From assembly GCA_963725175.1 (NCBI GenBank), contig CAVRXH010000006.1, positions 4,030,001 through 4,094,000 of the forward strand: a stretch of DNA of 64,000 nt, written 5' to 3'. The position numbers and the translations under genes are program-made. The notes beneath the pieces are model-generated. The model was not told where the DNA came from and searched no databases. It saw only the letters and a program-made list of their open reading frames with translations. The DNA is from DASUBV01 sp963725175 (GTDB lineage Bacteria; Actinomycetota; Actinomycetes; Streptosporangiales; Streptosporangiaceae). Within the stretch, counting starts at the first letter, position 1; the number at the start of each line of letters is the position of its first letter. Below are positions 18,484 through 28,003 of this stretch, piece after piece.

Positions 18484-19920
18484 ATGGATATGTCGATCGA
18501 GGCCAAGAGGCGCGCGTTACTTGAGCTGCGGCTACGGCAGCGACAGGCGGACACGGCCGAGCAGGAGCGGATTACCGCTATTCCCCGGCAGGGCAGGCTC
18601 CCGTGCTCCTACCAGCAGGAAGGCCTGTGGTTCCTGCACCAGTTCGACCCGAATTTGCCGGTGTACCATATTCCGATCGCGGTACGGTTGCGCGGCCGTC
18701 TCGACGTTGGCGCGCTGCGGACGGCATTGGCAACACTGGCGGCGCGGCACGAGTGCTTGCGGACCAGGTTCGAAGATGAGGATGGCCTTCCCGAGGTGGT
18801 CATCGATCCCGTACCCGAGACGTGGCTGACCCCGATCGTGACGCTGCCCGATGACGAAGTTTCAAACTGGATACACAGGCAGGCGTACCTGGCATTCGAC
18901 CTGCAAACCGGACCGCTATTCCGTTCATCGCTGGCACGCGTCCAGCCAGAGGAGCACGTATTACTGCTCGTCGCGCACCACATAGTCAGTGACGGCTGGT
19001 CCATGTCGGTGCTAACTCAAGAACTGTCCGAACTCTATGGCGCAGCGGTGGGAGCAAAGCCAGCGCCGGAACTCGCGGAGCTGACAGTACAGGCTGTCGA
19101 CTACGCAGCGTGGCAGCGCCAGTGGCTGGCCAGCGGCCAGGCGCAGGGACACATCAACTACTGGCGGAAGGCCCTTGAGGATATCCAGACACTGAATTTT
19201 CCCGCTGACCGCCTTAAGCCTGAGGAAACGACCGGAGCCGGGGCCTTGTTCCGCCAGCCTATTTCCGGGGAACTGACGGGCGCGGTGCGGGGCCTGGCGC
19301 ACATGGAGCAGGTGTCGCTGCTGGCGGTGCTGCTGGCTGGCTTCCTGACGGTGCTGCACCGGTATACCGGGCAGCAGGACCTGGCGGTGGGCTCGGTGTT
19401 CTCCGGGCGTACCCGCACCGAGGTCGAACCGGTGGTTGGCTTTTTCGCTAACGCGGTGGTGCTGCGTACCAGCCTGGCTGGAGATCCGAGTTTCAGTGAG
19501 CTGATACGCCGGTGCCATGACACCGTGCTGAGCGCGGTCGCCCATCAGGATGTTCCGTTCGGGCTTGTCGTCGATACGCTCAAGCCCGCCCGCATCGCGG
19601 GCGGCAACCCGCTGTTCGAGGTCAGCCTTACGCTGCAGCCGGCCGGGGCGAGCGGCGAGGGATTCGGGCTGGACGGTATTGTGGTCGATGAGCTTGAGAT
19701 CAATGGGGATCGTGCCCGCTTCGACCTGACCGCAATAGTAGCCGAGCGAGCAGATGGTGGCCTCGATCTGATGATTGAGTATTCGGTGGAGTTGTTTGAT
19801 GGTGATCGAATGGAACGACTGGCGGAGCATTTCATCGCTGTATTGGCGCAGATGACGGCTGATACCGGGGTCAGGATCAGCCGGTGTGATGTCCTGCCGG
19901 AGGCTGAGTCCCTTGGCTGA
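18484..19920 (+). CDS. Free-standing NRPS condensation domain
   Basis: A 478-residue protein made of a single condensation domain. The catalytic motif HHIVSDG is at residues 165-171. Other core motifs are LPCSYQQEGLWFLHQF (C1), RHECLRTRF (C2), FFANAVVLRT and HQDVPFG (C5-C6 region). It has no adenylation or carrier domain, so it must act in trans on a carrier-bound donor and acceptor, most simply the C-A-T and A-T-R proteins. The start chosen is the ATG at 18484 after GGGG. Its stop overlaps the thioesterase gene. An amide- or ester-forming role is expected. Which acyl donor it uses cannot be read off. Confidence 0.9.
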   Translation: MDMSIEAKRRALLELRLRQRQADTAEQERITAIPRQGRLPCSYQQEGLWFLHQFDPNLPVYHIPIAVRLRGRLDVGALRTALATLAARHECLRTRFEDEDGLPEVVIDPVPETWLTPIVTLPDDEVSNWIHRQAYLAFDLQTGPLFRSSLARVQPEEHVLLLVAHHIVSDGWSMSVLTQELSELYGAAVGAKPAPELAELTVQAVDYAAWQRQWLASGQAQGHINYWRKALEDIQTLNFPADRLKPEETTGAGALFRQPISGELTGAVRGLAHMEQVSLLAVLLAGFLTVLHRYTGQQDLAVGSVFSGRTRTEVEPVVGFFANAVVLRTSLAGDPSFSELIRRCHDTVLSAVAHQDVPFGLVVDTLKPARIAGGNPLFEVSLTLQPAGASGEGFGLDGIVVDELEINGDRARFDLTAIVAERADGGLDLMIEYSVELFDGDRMERLAEHFIAVLAQMTADTGVRISRCDVLPEAESLG

Positions 19921-20707
19921 GCCCCTCTCTGCGCTCGTCCCGCTCAAGCCGGACGGCACGAAAACTCCGCTTTTCTTCGTTCATGCCATCGGCGGCTCGG
20001 TTACCCCGTACCTCACGCTCGCGTCGCTGCTCAATGCCGACCAGCCCTTTTATGCGCTGGAGCACCCCGGCCTCAGCGGCGACAAATCGGCCTGGGGCGT
20101 CTCTGAGCTCGCCGTCAGTTACCTCGCGGCCATCCAGGAGGTACAGCCCGCAGGCCCGTACCATCTCGGTGGCTGGTCGTTTGGCGGTGTGATAGCCGTG
20201 GAGATGGCCAGGCAACTGCGCGATCGCGGCGAGGAGGTGGCGGTAGTGCTCGTCATCGACAGTGGCCTGCCGGCCGCGCCATCCTCTCCCGATCAAGCCG
20301 AACTGCTCTCGTTGTTTGTCGGCGACATGTCTGCCATTGCGGACACGGCCCCACCGTCGATGGACTTGACGGCTCTGCGCCGGCTTACCCCCGACCAGCA
20401 GATAGATGCGACGGTCGCGGCGCTGGAATTGGCTGACCCGGGATTCGAGGCGATCCGTGAGGAGTTGCGTGACCTGATCGATGTTTTCTTGGCCAATAGC
20501 CGCGCGCATTTCGCTCATCAGCTGGATCGCTACGACGGCCGCCTGGTGTTCCTGGCAGCCGCTGAGGAGGCGGACGATGACATTGAACGGTGGCGCGCGC
20601 TAGCACCGCGAGACTTCGAATGCCACATAGTGTCCGGCTCTCACCACACCGTACTTCAGCCTCCGCACGTGACAGAGTTGGTCAAAGTGATGCGGGACTG
20701 TATGTAG
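19913..20707 (+). CDS. Free-standing NRPS-type thioesterase
   Basis: A 264-residue alpha/beta-hydrolase of the thioesterase family found at the ends of NRPS lines. The nucleophile serine is in GGWSFGG (about S89), an Asp follows in VLVIDSGLP, and the C-terminal SGSHHTVL supplies the His. The TTG start is supported by GGAGG nine bases upstream and overlaps the condensation-domain gene by eight bases. It resembles terminal type I thioesterases (LVPLKPDG, FFVHAIGG) more than short type II editing enzymes, although it is a separate protein. It may release the peptide or remove misloaded acyl groups. Confidence 0.87.
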   Translation: MAEPLSALVPLKPDGTKTPLFFVHAIGGSVTPYLTLASLLNADQPFYALEHPGLSGDKSAWGVSELAVSYLAAIQEVQPAGPYHLGGWSFGGVIAVEMARQLRDRGEEVAVVLVIDSGLPAAPSSPDQAELLSLFVGDMSAIADTAPPSMDLTALRRLTPDQQIDATVAALELADPGFEAIREELRDLIDVFLANSRAHFAHQLDRYDGRLVFLAAAEEADDDIERWRALAPRDFECHIVSGSHHTVLQPPHVTELVKVMRDCM

Positions 20708-20719
20708 GACTGCCGCTGA

Positions 20720-21178
20720 TTGCCGCAGTATGATATCATTACCGGCGTGATAGGAACTGACGAAAACTTACCTGACAATTTCATGCGGATGATAACGCCT
20801 GGGATTCTCCCGGGTGATCTCTATGTGGCGTCTTCTGCGCGGCATGGTCGAGGGGTTTTTGCCGCGCGTGATTTCGCGCCTGAATCAATTATCGAGATAT
20901 GTCCTGTCATTGTCATCCCAGTTGCCCAGCGTGCGACGGTTGATAGTACTGTGCTCGATGAGTATTGCTATGAGTGGGACGGCGCCGCGGGACTGGCGCT
21001 CGGATTTGGAAGTCTCTACAACCACTCTTATGAGCCGAATGCGTATTACCGGCAGCACGTTGATCGCGGCCTGGTTATTGTGACGGCCCTGAAAGTCGTT
21101 GCAAAAGATGAAGAGATTACGATCAACTATCACGGGGACCCGGCGGATCGAAGTCCAGTCTGGTACGAGAGAACCTGA
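20720..21178 (+). CDS. SET-domain protein
   Basis: A protein of about 152 residues with a complete small SET domain: ARHGRGVFAARDF at the start of the fold, YNHSYEPNA matching the NHSxxPN cofactor motif, and DEEITINYHG matching the ELTxDY end. SET proteins transfer methyl groups from SAM to lysine side chains, and bacterial ones of this size are mostly uncharacterised. The TTG start has AGGA ten bases upstream. GTG and ATG alternatives lie 27-70 bases downstream. The gene follows the thioesterase by 12 bases on the same strand, so it appears to be the last gene of the mbtH operon. Its base composition is clearly more A/T-rich than its neighbours, hinting at separate ancestry. Confidence 0.85.
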   Translation: MPQYDIITGVIGTDENLPDNFMRMITPGILPGDLYVASSARHGRGVFAARDFAPESIIEICPVIVIPVAQRATVDSTVLDEYCYEWDGAAGLALGFGSLYNHSYEPNAYYRQHVDRGLVIVTALKVVAKDEEITINYHGDPADRSPVWYERT

Positions 21179-21209
21179 CCGGCATCCGGCGTCCGGCCCG
21201 CTGGCTGCG

Positions 21210-22496
21210 CTACGTCTGAGGGTCCGGTGCCTCTTCCTGCACACGACTCACCGAGTTCGCGGCCTCCGCGGGGGGAGTGTCCTGAGCTTGTGGCGAGAAA
21301 CGGTACCAGCACCATGCGGCCAGACCGCCAACAATCGTGACCGCCGCCGCGACAATGAAGCATGCGCGTGCTCCTGCGAATCCCAGCAAGATCCCTGCCG
21401 CGACGCCGCTCACCCCATAGCCGAGGGCCCCTGCCGCAGAAAAGGTCGAGAAACCTTCGGAAAGCTGGCTCTCTGGCAGCAACTTCCCCAGGATGAGATT
21501 ACGCATCACGACGCTCGGCGCAATCCAGACGCCGCAGGAGGCGACGGCCAGTGCCAGGAGTGTAAGTGATGGCGCAACGGCAACCAGAATTACACACAGG
21601 CCGAGGGCGATAAGCGCAATATTCGCGCGTTGATTTGTATTCCCAGACCGTCGGCTCAGAAAGGCCGTGTACCCGACAGCACCTGCTGCGCTGGTCAGCG
21701 ATACCAGTGTGATCAGGAACCCTGCCGCCGCGGGACGCGCGCCCACGGTAAGCATGAGCGGTGCTAGCGCGATGTTAATGGTTCCCTCGGCATACTCCAT
21801 GACTACATTGAGGACGTAGACGGGGAGCGCCTTCCCGTTTCTCCAAGCTCCCTTCGCGCCAGCGATGCGTGCGGTTGGCGGCTGCTGGCTCAGCAGCCGC
21901 GTCCCACCTAGGGCACCTAGCGACGCAACAGCCATCAGGACGATGGCGAGTACCGGTGCCCCAAGAAATCCTGTCACCGCCACCAGCGTGGGCGCAGTCA
22001 TCCATTCCAGTTCCAGCAGCGTAGCGTCCAGCGCGAAAGCACGCTCTCGCAGATCTTCTGGCACGATCCGCTGCAAGCATGCCCTCAGTCCGCCCAGCAC
22101 TCCCGCTGGCGCCACGCCGGCCAGGCCACTCAGAACTATCAGCACGAGGGTCGACGCGCGAGAAGCCATCAGCCCGGCAAGCGCGAGCAGAATCACCGTG
22201 GCGGCGGCCAGCTCCGCACTTATGCCGCGGCGAAGCTCTATGCGGTCGATAAGCCGGCCAGACCATGGCGAAACGATGCCATAGGCGAACGTGTACGTAC
22301 TCGCCATCAGCGCACCGGCCCGGAAGGACCCCACCGCGGCATGACCGGCCAGGACAAGCGCCACCGGTGCCATCGCGATCGAAACCCGCTGGAATCCGAT
22401 CGCCACGGTATACCTGCGCCATCCGGCGCTTGTCAGTAACCGCCGGTACGCCCCGCTCCCGTCTGGCGCGGACGCTTGCTCCTTCGTGTGCTCCAC
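21210..22496 (-). CDS. MFS transporter (probable exporter), paralogue 1
   Basis: A 428-residue major facilitator with about twelve hydrophobic segments. It is strikingly similar throughout to the transporter at 48588-49835: both share WRRYT, FQRVS.AMAPVALVLAG, LERAFALDATLLELEWM-like and LLPESQLSEGFST segments. The GTG start at 22496 follows GGAAGC. Function as a product exporter is inferred from its place between two NRPS genes. It converges on the SET gene. The C-terminal 30 residues are polar and divergent from the paralogue. Confidence 0.9.
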   Translation of the reverse strand: MEHTKEQASAPDGSGAYRRLLTSAGWRRYTVAIGFQRVSIAMAPVALVLAGHAAVGSFRAGALMASTYTFAYGIVSPWSGRLIDRIELRRGISAELAAATVILLALAGLMASRASTLVLIVLSGLAGVAPAGVLGGLRACLQRIVPEDLRERAFALDATLLELEWMTAPTLVAVTGFLGAPVLAIVLMAVASLGALGGTRLLSQQPPTARIAGAKGAWRNGKALPVYVLNVVMEYAEGTINIALAPLMLTVGARPAAAGFLITLVSLTSAAGAVGYTAFLSRRSGNTNQRANIALIALGLCVILVAVAPSLTLLALAVASCGVWIAPSVVMRNLILGKLLPESQLSEGFSTFSAAGALGYGVSGVAAGILLGFAGARACFIVAAAVTIVGGLAAWCWYRFSPQAQDTPPAEAANSVSRVQEEAPDPQT

Positions 22497-22798
22497 CTGC
22501 TTCCGGACTAGATATCTACCCGATCATCGAGCCGAGCGGCGAGCAGAGCCAGCGTGAGGTCTGCGGAAGTTCGCGCGGATGTATGGTAGCGCCGAATCAG
22601 CAGTCGGCGAGCCCGGCCGGGCACGGCTCCCCCCGCCGCCAGCACCATCCGCAGGTCATCAGGCACCCCAGGGATCCACCAGGCCCAGCAGCCCCCGGCG
22701 GCACGCGACATTCAGCCGCTCATCACGCAGCCGGGCAGGCGATGCTTCGGATGCGGCGTCAATCACCGCGCCGCGGCAGGAACCGGAATGCCCATCGT
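22497..22798. other. Intergenic stretch between MFS and NRPS genes
   Basis: Lies between two minus-strand genes. A 67-codon minus-strand frame (22508-22711) contains a leucine/arginine-rich segment (LLIRRYHTS, LTLALLAARLDD) but no family I recognise, and no good ribosome binding site. It could be a remnant. No terminator-like hairpin stood out. Confidence 0.4.
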
Positions 22799-25700
22799 CT
22801 ACCCAAGCCCACCCTCCTCGAGCAGCCGGTCCAGTTCGGCCTCGGATAGTTCGGCGATCTCGGCTTCCAGTTGCGCTTCGGTGGCGCCGTCAGATGTCTT
22901 TCGCACGGCTTCGTCGATCTGGTCTGCGAGTTGCTCGAGCACCGGACGTGTAAATAGATCACGCGGCTCAAGCGTTACCTGGAATGTGTTACGGATCCGG
23001 GATATGAGCCGGGTCACTTGGAGCGAGTTACCGCCGACAACGAAGAAATTGTCCTGAGGGCCGATCCGGTCGCTGTCGAGCTCGAGCAGCCCGGCCCAGA
23101 TTCCGGCCAGCTGACGCTGAGTTTCTGTAGAAAACTCGGCGCGGTCGCTGGCCGCTGTCTCGGGATCGGGCAGCCGCGCCAGATCGAGCTTGCCGACGGG
23201 GGTCAGCGGCAGCTCATCCAGGCGCAGCAGCGCAGCCGGGACCATGTGCGCCGGCAGCCGGGCGGTTAGGTACTCCCGTACCGCGCTGGGGGCGAGATCC
23301 ATCCCGGTGCTAGGTACGAAATAGCCGATCAGCCGGACCTGAGGCGTGCCCGGCTCCTTGACTACGATGGTGGCCTGCCGGACTCCGGGGTAACCGGCCA
23401 GGACGTGCTCGATCTCGCCGAGCTCAACCCGCAGACCGCGAATCTTCACTTGACGGTCATTGCGGCCGAGGAATTCAAGTTGGCCATCGGAGCGCCAGCG
23501 GGCCAGGTCGCCGGTGGCATACATCCGCTCACCTGGAGCGGATGCGAACGGGTCGGGGAGGAACTTCTCCGCGGTGAGCTCAGGCCTGCCCAGGTAGCCG
23601 TGCGCAAGCCCGGCGCCCGCCATGTACAGCTCTCCCGGCATGCCCACCGGAACCAGCCGCAACTGATTGTCCAGCACGTACGCGCGCTGGTTGGCCATCG
23701 CCCGACCGATCGGCGGCGCCCCGGTAAGCTTCCCCTCGGGACAGAGGTAGTCCACACAGGTAATGGTCGCCTCGGTGGGACCGTACCCATTGTGGAACTC
23801 CCGGCCCGGCCGAGCCCACTGGTTGACTAGTTCCGGGCCGAAGGGCTCCATGCCGATGAACAGCGTCCGCAGGTCCGCCAGCGGCCCTGGATCGAGCAGC
23901 CGCAGCACTGCCGGAGGAATGTCACCGAAGGTAACCTTTTCCTCCCGCACCAGCGCCTGCAGCGCGTCGGGGTCCTGAAGCACGGAGCGCGGTGCTCCAA
24001 CCACGGTCGCGCCGGCCGCGAAGGTGGCAAAGAAATCCGAGACGCTTACGTCGAACGCCGGATTGGAGAACTGCAGGATCCGGTCGCTGGGAGCGACCCG
24101 GAACAACTCCCCGAACGCGGCGCAGAAATTGACTGCCGCACGATGCGGCACCATTACGCCCTTAGGCCGGCCGGTCGATCCCGAGGTGTAAATCACGTAA
24201 GCGACATCCTCCGGCACCACCCCGGTCACCGGGACGCTATCCGGGTGGCCATCGAGAACCCCCGAATCCAGCAGGACGGTACTAACGTGGGTCGGCAGCA
24301 GTCCAGCCAGATCCGATGTCGTCACCACCAGCGAGACATCGGCATCCCCCAGCTGATAAGCCAGCCGCTCGGCCGGATACAGCGTATCCATCGGCAGCCA
24401 AGCCCCGCCCGCCTTCAGCACCCCAAGCTCGGCCACCGGTAGCCCGAACCCGCGCTCCAGCAGGACGCCCACTACTCGCCCTGGCCGCACTCCCGCCTCG
24501 ACCAGCACATTCGCCAGCCGGCTCGACCGCGCATCCAGCTCGCCATAGCTCAGCTCGGCACCGGCGAACCGCATCGCCGTCCGCTCCGGCGCTTCCGCCG
24601 CCCGCGCCGCGAAAACCTCATGCAAGAGCCGGCCGTCCCGGGCCGAGGGCACCGGATTCCATTCCGCCACCAGCTGGTCCCGCTCGGCCGTAGGCAGTAC
24701 GTCCACCGAGTCAATACCAGCGTCCGGCGCGGCCAGCGCATTCGACAGGACGACGCCGAGATGGTCGACGAGCCGCTCGATCCGGTCCCGGTCGTACAGC
24801 TCAGTCGAATACTCGATCAAGAAATCGATGCCGCCGTCCGGCTGGTCGTTGACCTGGACGGACAGGTCGAACCGAGAGGTGCCCCTCCAGGCAGCTACCT
24901 CGTCGACCAGCTCGACGACATCCAGGCCGTCGAACTCGAACGGCCTTAGCATCTCCGCCGGCATGAGCGCGAGCAGGTGCTGGAATAGCGGGTTGCGGCC
25001 TGGCGCACGCTCTGGCTTGAGCATCTCAACCAGAGTCCCGAAAGGAACATCCTGATTTACCATCGCTTCAAGCAGGGCATCTTGGCACTGCTCCGCCAGG
25101 ACACGGAACGCCGGGTTCCCCGCGAGGTTTCCGCGAAGGACCACGGTATTGGCGAAGAAGCTGACGAGCGGCTCCAGCTCCACGCGGCTGCGACCGGACA
25201 TCAGTGTCCCTATCGCCAGATCCTCCTGTCCGGTGTACCGGCTGACCACTATCTGGAACCCGGCCAGCATGACGGCAAGCAGCGACATGCCTTCAGCCTG
25301 GGCGAATTCGCGCACTGCCCGGCAGGTGTCCGCGGGCAGCGCTGGGGTGAAGGCCGCCCCAGCGCCGGTGGGCTGGACCGGGCGTGCCCGGTCCGACGGG
25401 AACTCCAACGGGATGACGCCTGCCAGGGTTTCCCGCCAGTAGTCAATCTCCTCTGCCGCCTCGCCACCGAGTAGCCATCGGCGCTGCCAGGCCGCATGGT
25501 CAGCGGGCTGCACGGCCAGTTCGGGAAACTTCGCAGCGGCACCGCGACGGGCTGCCGCATATCGAACAGCTAGCTCTTCGCTGATTTGCCGTGCGGACCA
25601 TCCGTCAACGACGATGTGATGCCATACCATCAGCAGTATGTGATCGTCTGGAGCGACCCGTAGTAAGGAAAAACGGCATGGCGGTTCGTTTTCCAGGTCG

Positions 25701-26077
25701 AATGGCATCGATGCCTCAGCGTCGATCCAGTCCTGAATGCGGATTCCAGAGCCGTCGGACACTGGCACTGACCACGTATGCGGAGGGGGGTCGATGACCT
25801 GGTAAGGAACGCCATCCTCGCTCATGAACCTGGTACGCAAGCTCTCGTGCCGCGTCACTAGCCCATGAAATGCTTCTGTCAGCGATGCGATGTCGAGCTT
25901 TCCCCGTAGCCGCAGTGCTTGCAGCTGGCTGTAAACCGGCGATTGCGGTGCAAGCTGATATAAGAACCAGAGATTATGTTGCTGTTCAGAAAGGACCAGC
26001 TTGCCTGTGCGGGCAACAGGCGTGATTCGTTCCTCCTCCGCAACCTCGGCAGGCTTTCGTGCATTTGGTGTAGTCAT
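22799..26077 (-). CDS. Nonribosomal peptide synthetase, C-A-T
   Basis: A 1092-residue single-module NRPS. The condensation domain (about 25-460) has HHIVVDG at 153-159. The adenylation domain (about 480-960) has YTSGSTGRPKG at 630-640, YGPTEAT at 765-771, YATGDLARW and a C-terminal Lys in LTPVGKLD. The carrier domain (about 980-1050) carries its phosphopantetheine Ser1018 in VVGGNSLQ. An acidic tail of about 40 residues follows. By alignment in the head to GrsA, the specificity code is roughly D-V-S-D-F-G-G-I-T-K, which I cannot assign. The acidic residue at position 278 hints at a polar or basic substrate, weakly. GGCAGGGA precedes the ATG. There is no release domain, so the free TE or another enzyme must act next. 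Confidence 0.94.
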   Translation of the reverse strand: MTTPNARKPAEVAEEERITPVARTGKLVLSEQQHNLWFLYQLAPQSPVYSQLQALRLRGKLDIASLTEAFHGLVTRHESLRTRFMSEDGVPYQVIDPPPHTWSVPVSDGSGIRIQDWIDAEASMPFDLENEPPCRFSLLRVAPDDHILLMVWHHIVVDGWSARQISEELAVRYAAARRGAAAKFPELAVQPADHAAWQRRWLLGGEAAEEIDYWRETLAGVIPLEFPSDRARPVQPTGAGAAFTPALPADTCRAVREFAQAEGMSLLAVMLAGFQIVVSRYTGQEDLAIGTLMSGRSRVELEPLVSFFANTVVLRGNLAGNPAFRVLAEQCQDALLEAMVNQDVPFGTLVEMLKPERAPGRNPLFQHLLALMPAEMLRPFEFDGLDVVELVDEVAAWRGTSRFDLSVQVNDQPDGGIDFLIEYSTELYDRDRIERLVDHLGVVLSNALAAPDAGIDSVDVLPTAERDQLVAEWNPVPSARDGRLLHEVFAARAAEAPERTAMRFAGAELSYGELDARSSRLANVLVEAGVRPGRVVGVLLERGFGLPVAELGVLKAGGAWLPMDTLYPAERLAYQLGDADVSLVVTTSDLAGLLPTHVSTVLLDSGVLDGHPDSVPVTGVVPEDVAYVIYTSGSTGRPKGVMVPHRAAVNFCAAFGELFRVAPSDRILQFSNPAFDVSVSDFFATFAAGATVVGAPRSVLQDPDALQALVREEKVTFGDIPPAVLRLLDPGPLADLRTLFIGMEPFGPELVNQWARPGREFHNGYGPTEATITCVDYLCPEGKLTGAPPIGRAMANQRAYVLDNQLRLVPVGMPGELYMAGAGLAHGYLGRPELTAEKFLPDPFASAPGERMYATGDLARWRSDGQLEFLGRNDRQVKIRGLRVELGEIEHVLAGYPGVRQATIVVKEPGTPQVRLIGYFVPSTGMDLAPSAVREYLTARLPAHMVPAALLRLDELPLTPVGKLDLARLPDPETAASDRAEFSTETQRQLAGIWAGLLELDSDRIGPQDNFFVVGGNSLQVTRLISRIRNTFQVTLEPRDLFTRPVLEQLADQIDEAVRKTSDGATEAQLEAEIAELSEAELDRLLEEGGLG

Positions 26078-26326
26078 ATATCCCTGCCAAGATCATCAGA
26101 TCATCGACAATAGCTAGCCACGGTGATGATAGTCCCGCCCGGCAGAGGTGGCAATAGCATGCCGGAAGCGACTCGTCTTGCCTGGCTGCATCATTGTCGC
26201 CCGGAACCGGGCGGCGGAACCTCGCTCGGGGCTGGCTGAGTGATTTCATGTCGAGAAGCTGTGACTGGCTCCGCTCACCAGGTGAAGGGCCGCGACAGGC
26301 GCGGCTCGCGACATCAGGAGGCCACC

Positions 26327-26737
26327 ATGCCGAAGTACCTGCTTCTCAAGCACTACCGGGGCGGCCCGGAGCCGCACCGCCCGGTGCCGCCGATGGACGA
26401 GTGGGCTCCGGAGGACGTGGAGGCGCACATGAGCTTCCTGCGGCATGTCGGCGAGCTGCTTGAGGAGAACGGCGAGTACGTCGATGCGCAGGCGCTCACG
26501 CCGGCGCGCACCTGGGTGCGCTACGGCGGCCCGGATGCCGCGCCGGTCACCACCGACGGCCCGCTGCCCGAGACCAGCGATCTGGTGGCGGGCTGGTACA
26601 TGATCGACGTCGAGTCGCACGAGCGGGCGGTCGAGCTCGCGGCCTACGTCTCCTCCGAGCCCGGGCCGGGCGGGACGCCGCTGTATGAGTGGATTGACAT
26701 CCGGGAGGTCATGTCCGAGGCGCCCTCGGGGGACTGA
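26327..26737 (+). CDS. YCII/DGPF-domain protein
   Basis: A 136-residue protein of the YCII-related (DGPF) family. The DGPL variant of the DGPF motif is seen in TTDGPLPETSDLVAGWYMIDVES. The N-terminal strand MPKYLLLKHYRGG is also typical. The ATG is preceded by AGGAGG. The family often lies directly upstream of ECF42-type sigma factors, as here (seven bases to the next start), and is thought to be part of that sigma factor's regulatory unit. It has no obvious tie to the surrounding biosynthetic genes. Confidence 0.9.
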   Translation: MPKYLLLKHYRGGPEPHRPVPPMDEWAPEDVEAHMSFLRHVGELLEENGEYVDAQALTPARTWVRYGGPDAAPVTTDGPLPETSDLVAGWYMIDVESHERAVELAAYVSSEPGPGGTPLYEWIDIREVMSEAPSGD

Positions 26738-26743
26738 CCCGGC

Positions 26744-27964
26744 ATGACCGGCGAGCTGACGCCAGGACTGGGCGAGGGCGCGCTGCGTGCCCTCGCCCCC
26801 CTGGTGCTGGCCGGGCTGGTCCGGCGGGGTGAGGAATTCGGTGCCGCCGAGGACGCGCTGCAGGAAGCGCTGCTGGAGGCGCTGCGGGTATGGCCAGGGC
26901 ATCCGCCGCGCGACCCCCGAGCATGGCTGGCCACGGTGGCGACCAGGCGGCTCGTCGATGCCCGCCGCAGCGAGGCTGCCCGGCACCGCCGCGAGGAGCA
27001 GGCGCAGGCGGAGCCGCGGCCGGCTGTCGCTGAGGAGGGCGACGACACCCTGTTCCTGCTGTTCTGCTGCTGCCACCCGGAGCTCGCGCCCGCCTCCCAG
27101 GTGGCGCTGACCCTGCGCGCGGTCGGCGGCCTCACCACCAGGGAGATCGCCGACGCCTTCTATGTCCCGGAGGCGACGATGGCGCAGCGGATCAGCCGGG
27201 CCAAGCGGGTCCTGCGCGGACGCCGCCTGGACCAGCCCGGCGACCTCGCCGTGGTGCTGCGCGTGCTCTACCTCATCTACACGGTCGGTCACGCGGGCCG
27301 GGTCGACCTGGCGGGCAATGCGATCCGGCTTGCCCGCCAGCTCACCCTCGCCACCGAAGAACCCGAGGCGCGCGGGCTGCTCGCGCTGATGCTCCTCAGT
27401 CACGCGCGCCTGCCCGCCCGGCTGGACTCCGAGGGCCGGATCGTCACGCTCGACCGGCAGGACCGCGCGCTGTGGGACAGGCGCGAGATCGCCGAGGGCG
27501 TGCGCGTCCTGCAGTCAGCGCTGACCGCGCAGACGGAGGACCGGCGTCCTGGCCGCTACCAGGCCGAGGCCGCCATCGCCGCCCTGCACGACGACGCGGC
27601 AACCGCCGGGGAGACCGACTGGCCGCAGATCCTCGCCTGGTACGACGACCTCGTCGCCCTCACCGGCGACCCGGTGCGCCAGGACCCCGCGGCCGTGCTC
27701 GGGCGCGCGGTCGCGGTCGGCCACGTCCTCGGCGCCGCTGCCGGGCTGCGCGAGACCAGCCGGCTGCGCGAGGTGATCGGCGAGCGGCACCGCTGGCACG
27801 CCGTCCGCGGCTACCTGCACGAGCTGGCCGGCGACATGCCGGCCGCCGCCGCGGCATACGCCGCAGCCGCCCGCCGGGCCACGAACACCGCCGAGCGCGA
27901 CCACCTGGTCCGTCAGGCCGCCCGCGCCCGGGCCGCCGGCCATGACGAACAGCCGTCCCGCTGA
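26744..27964 (+). CDS. ECF42-like RNA polymerase sigma factor with C-terminal extension
   Basis: A 406-residue extracytoplasmic-function sigma factor. Region 2 is seen in FGAAEDALQEALLEALRVWP and PRAWLATVATRRLVDARRS, and region 4 in LTTREIADAFYVPEATMAQRISRAKRVLRG. The remaining 220 residues form an alpha-helical, TPR-like extension (DUF6596 type) characteristic of the ECF42 group, which lacks a classical anti-sigma factor and is paired with DGPF proteins. It forms an operon with the preceding YCII gene. Its regulon cannot be read from the sequence. Confidence 0.92.
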   Translation: MTGELTPGLGEGALRALAPLVLAGLVRRGEEFGAAEDALQEALLEALRVWPGHPPRDPRAWLATVATRRLVDARRSEAARHRREEQAQAEPRPAVAEEGDDTLFLLFCCCHPELAPASQVALTLRAVGGLTTREIADAFYVPEATMAQRISRAKRVLRGRRLDQPGDLAVVLRVLYLIYTVGHAGRVDLAGNAIRLARQLTLATEEPEARGLLALMLLSHARLPARLDSEGRIVTLDRQDRALWDRREIAEGVRVLQSALTAQTEDRRPGRYQAEAAIAALHDDAATAGETDWPQILAWYDDLVALTGDPVRQDPAAVLGRAVAVGHVLGAAAGLRETSRLREVIGERHRWHAVRGYLHELAGDMPAAAAAYAAAARRATNTAERDHLVRQAARARAAGHDEQPSR

Positions 27965-28003
27965 GCGTCCCGCTGGCTCGCGTGCATGGTCGAGGGCTCT
28001 TGA

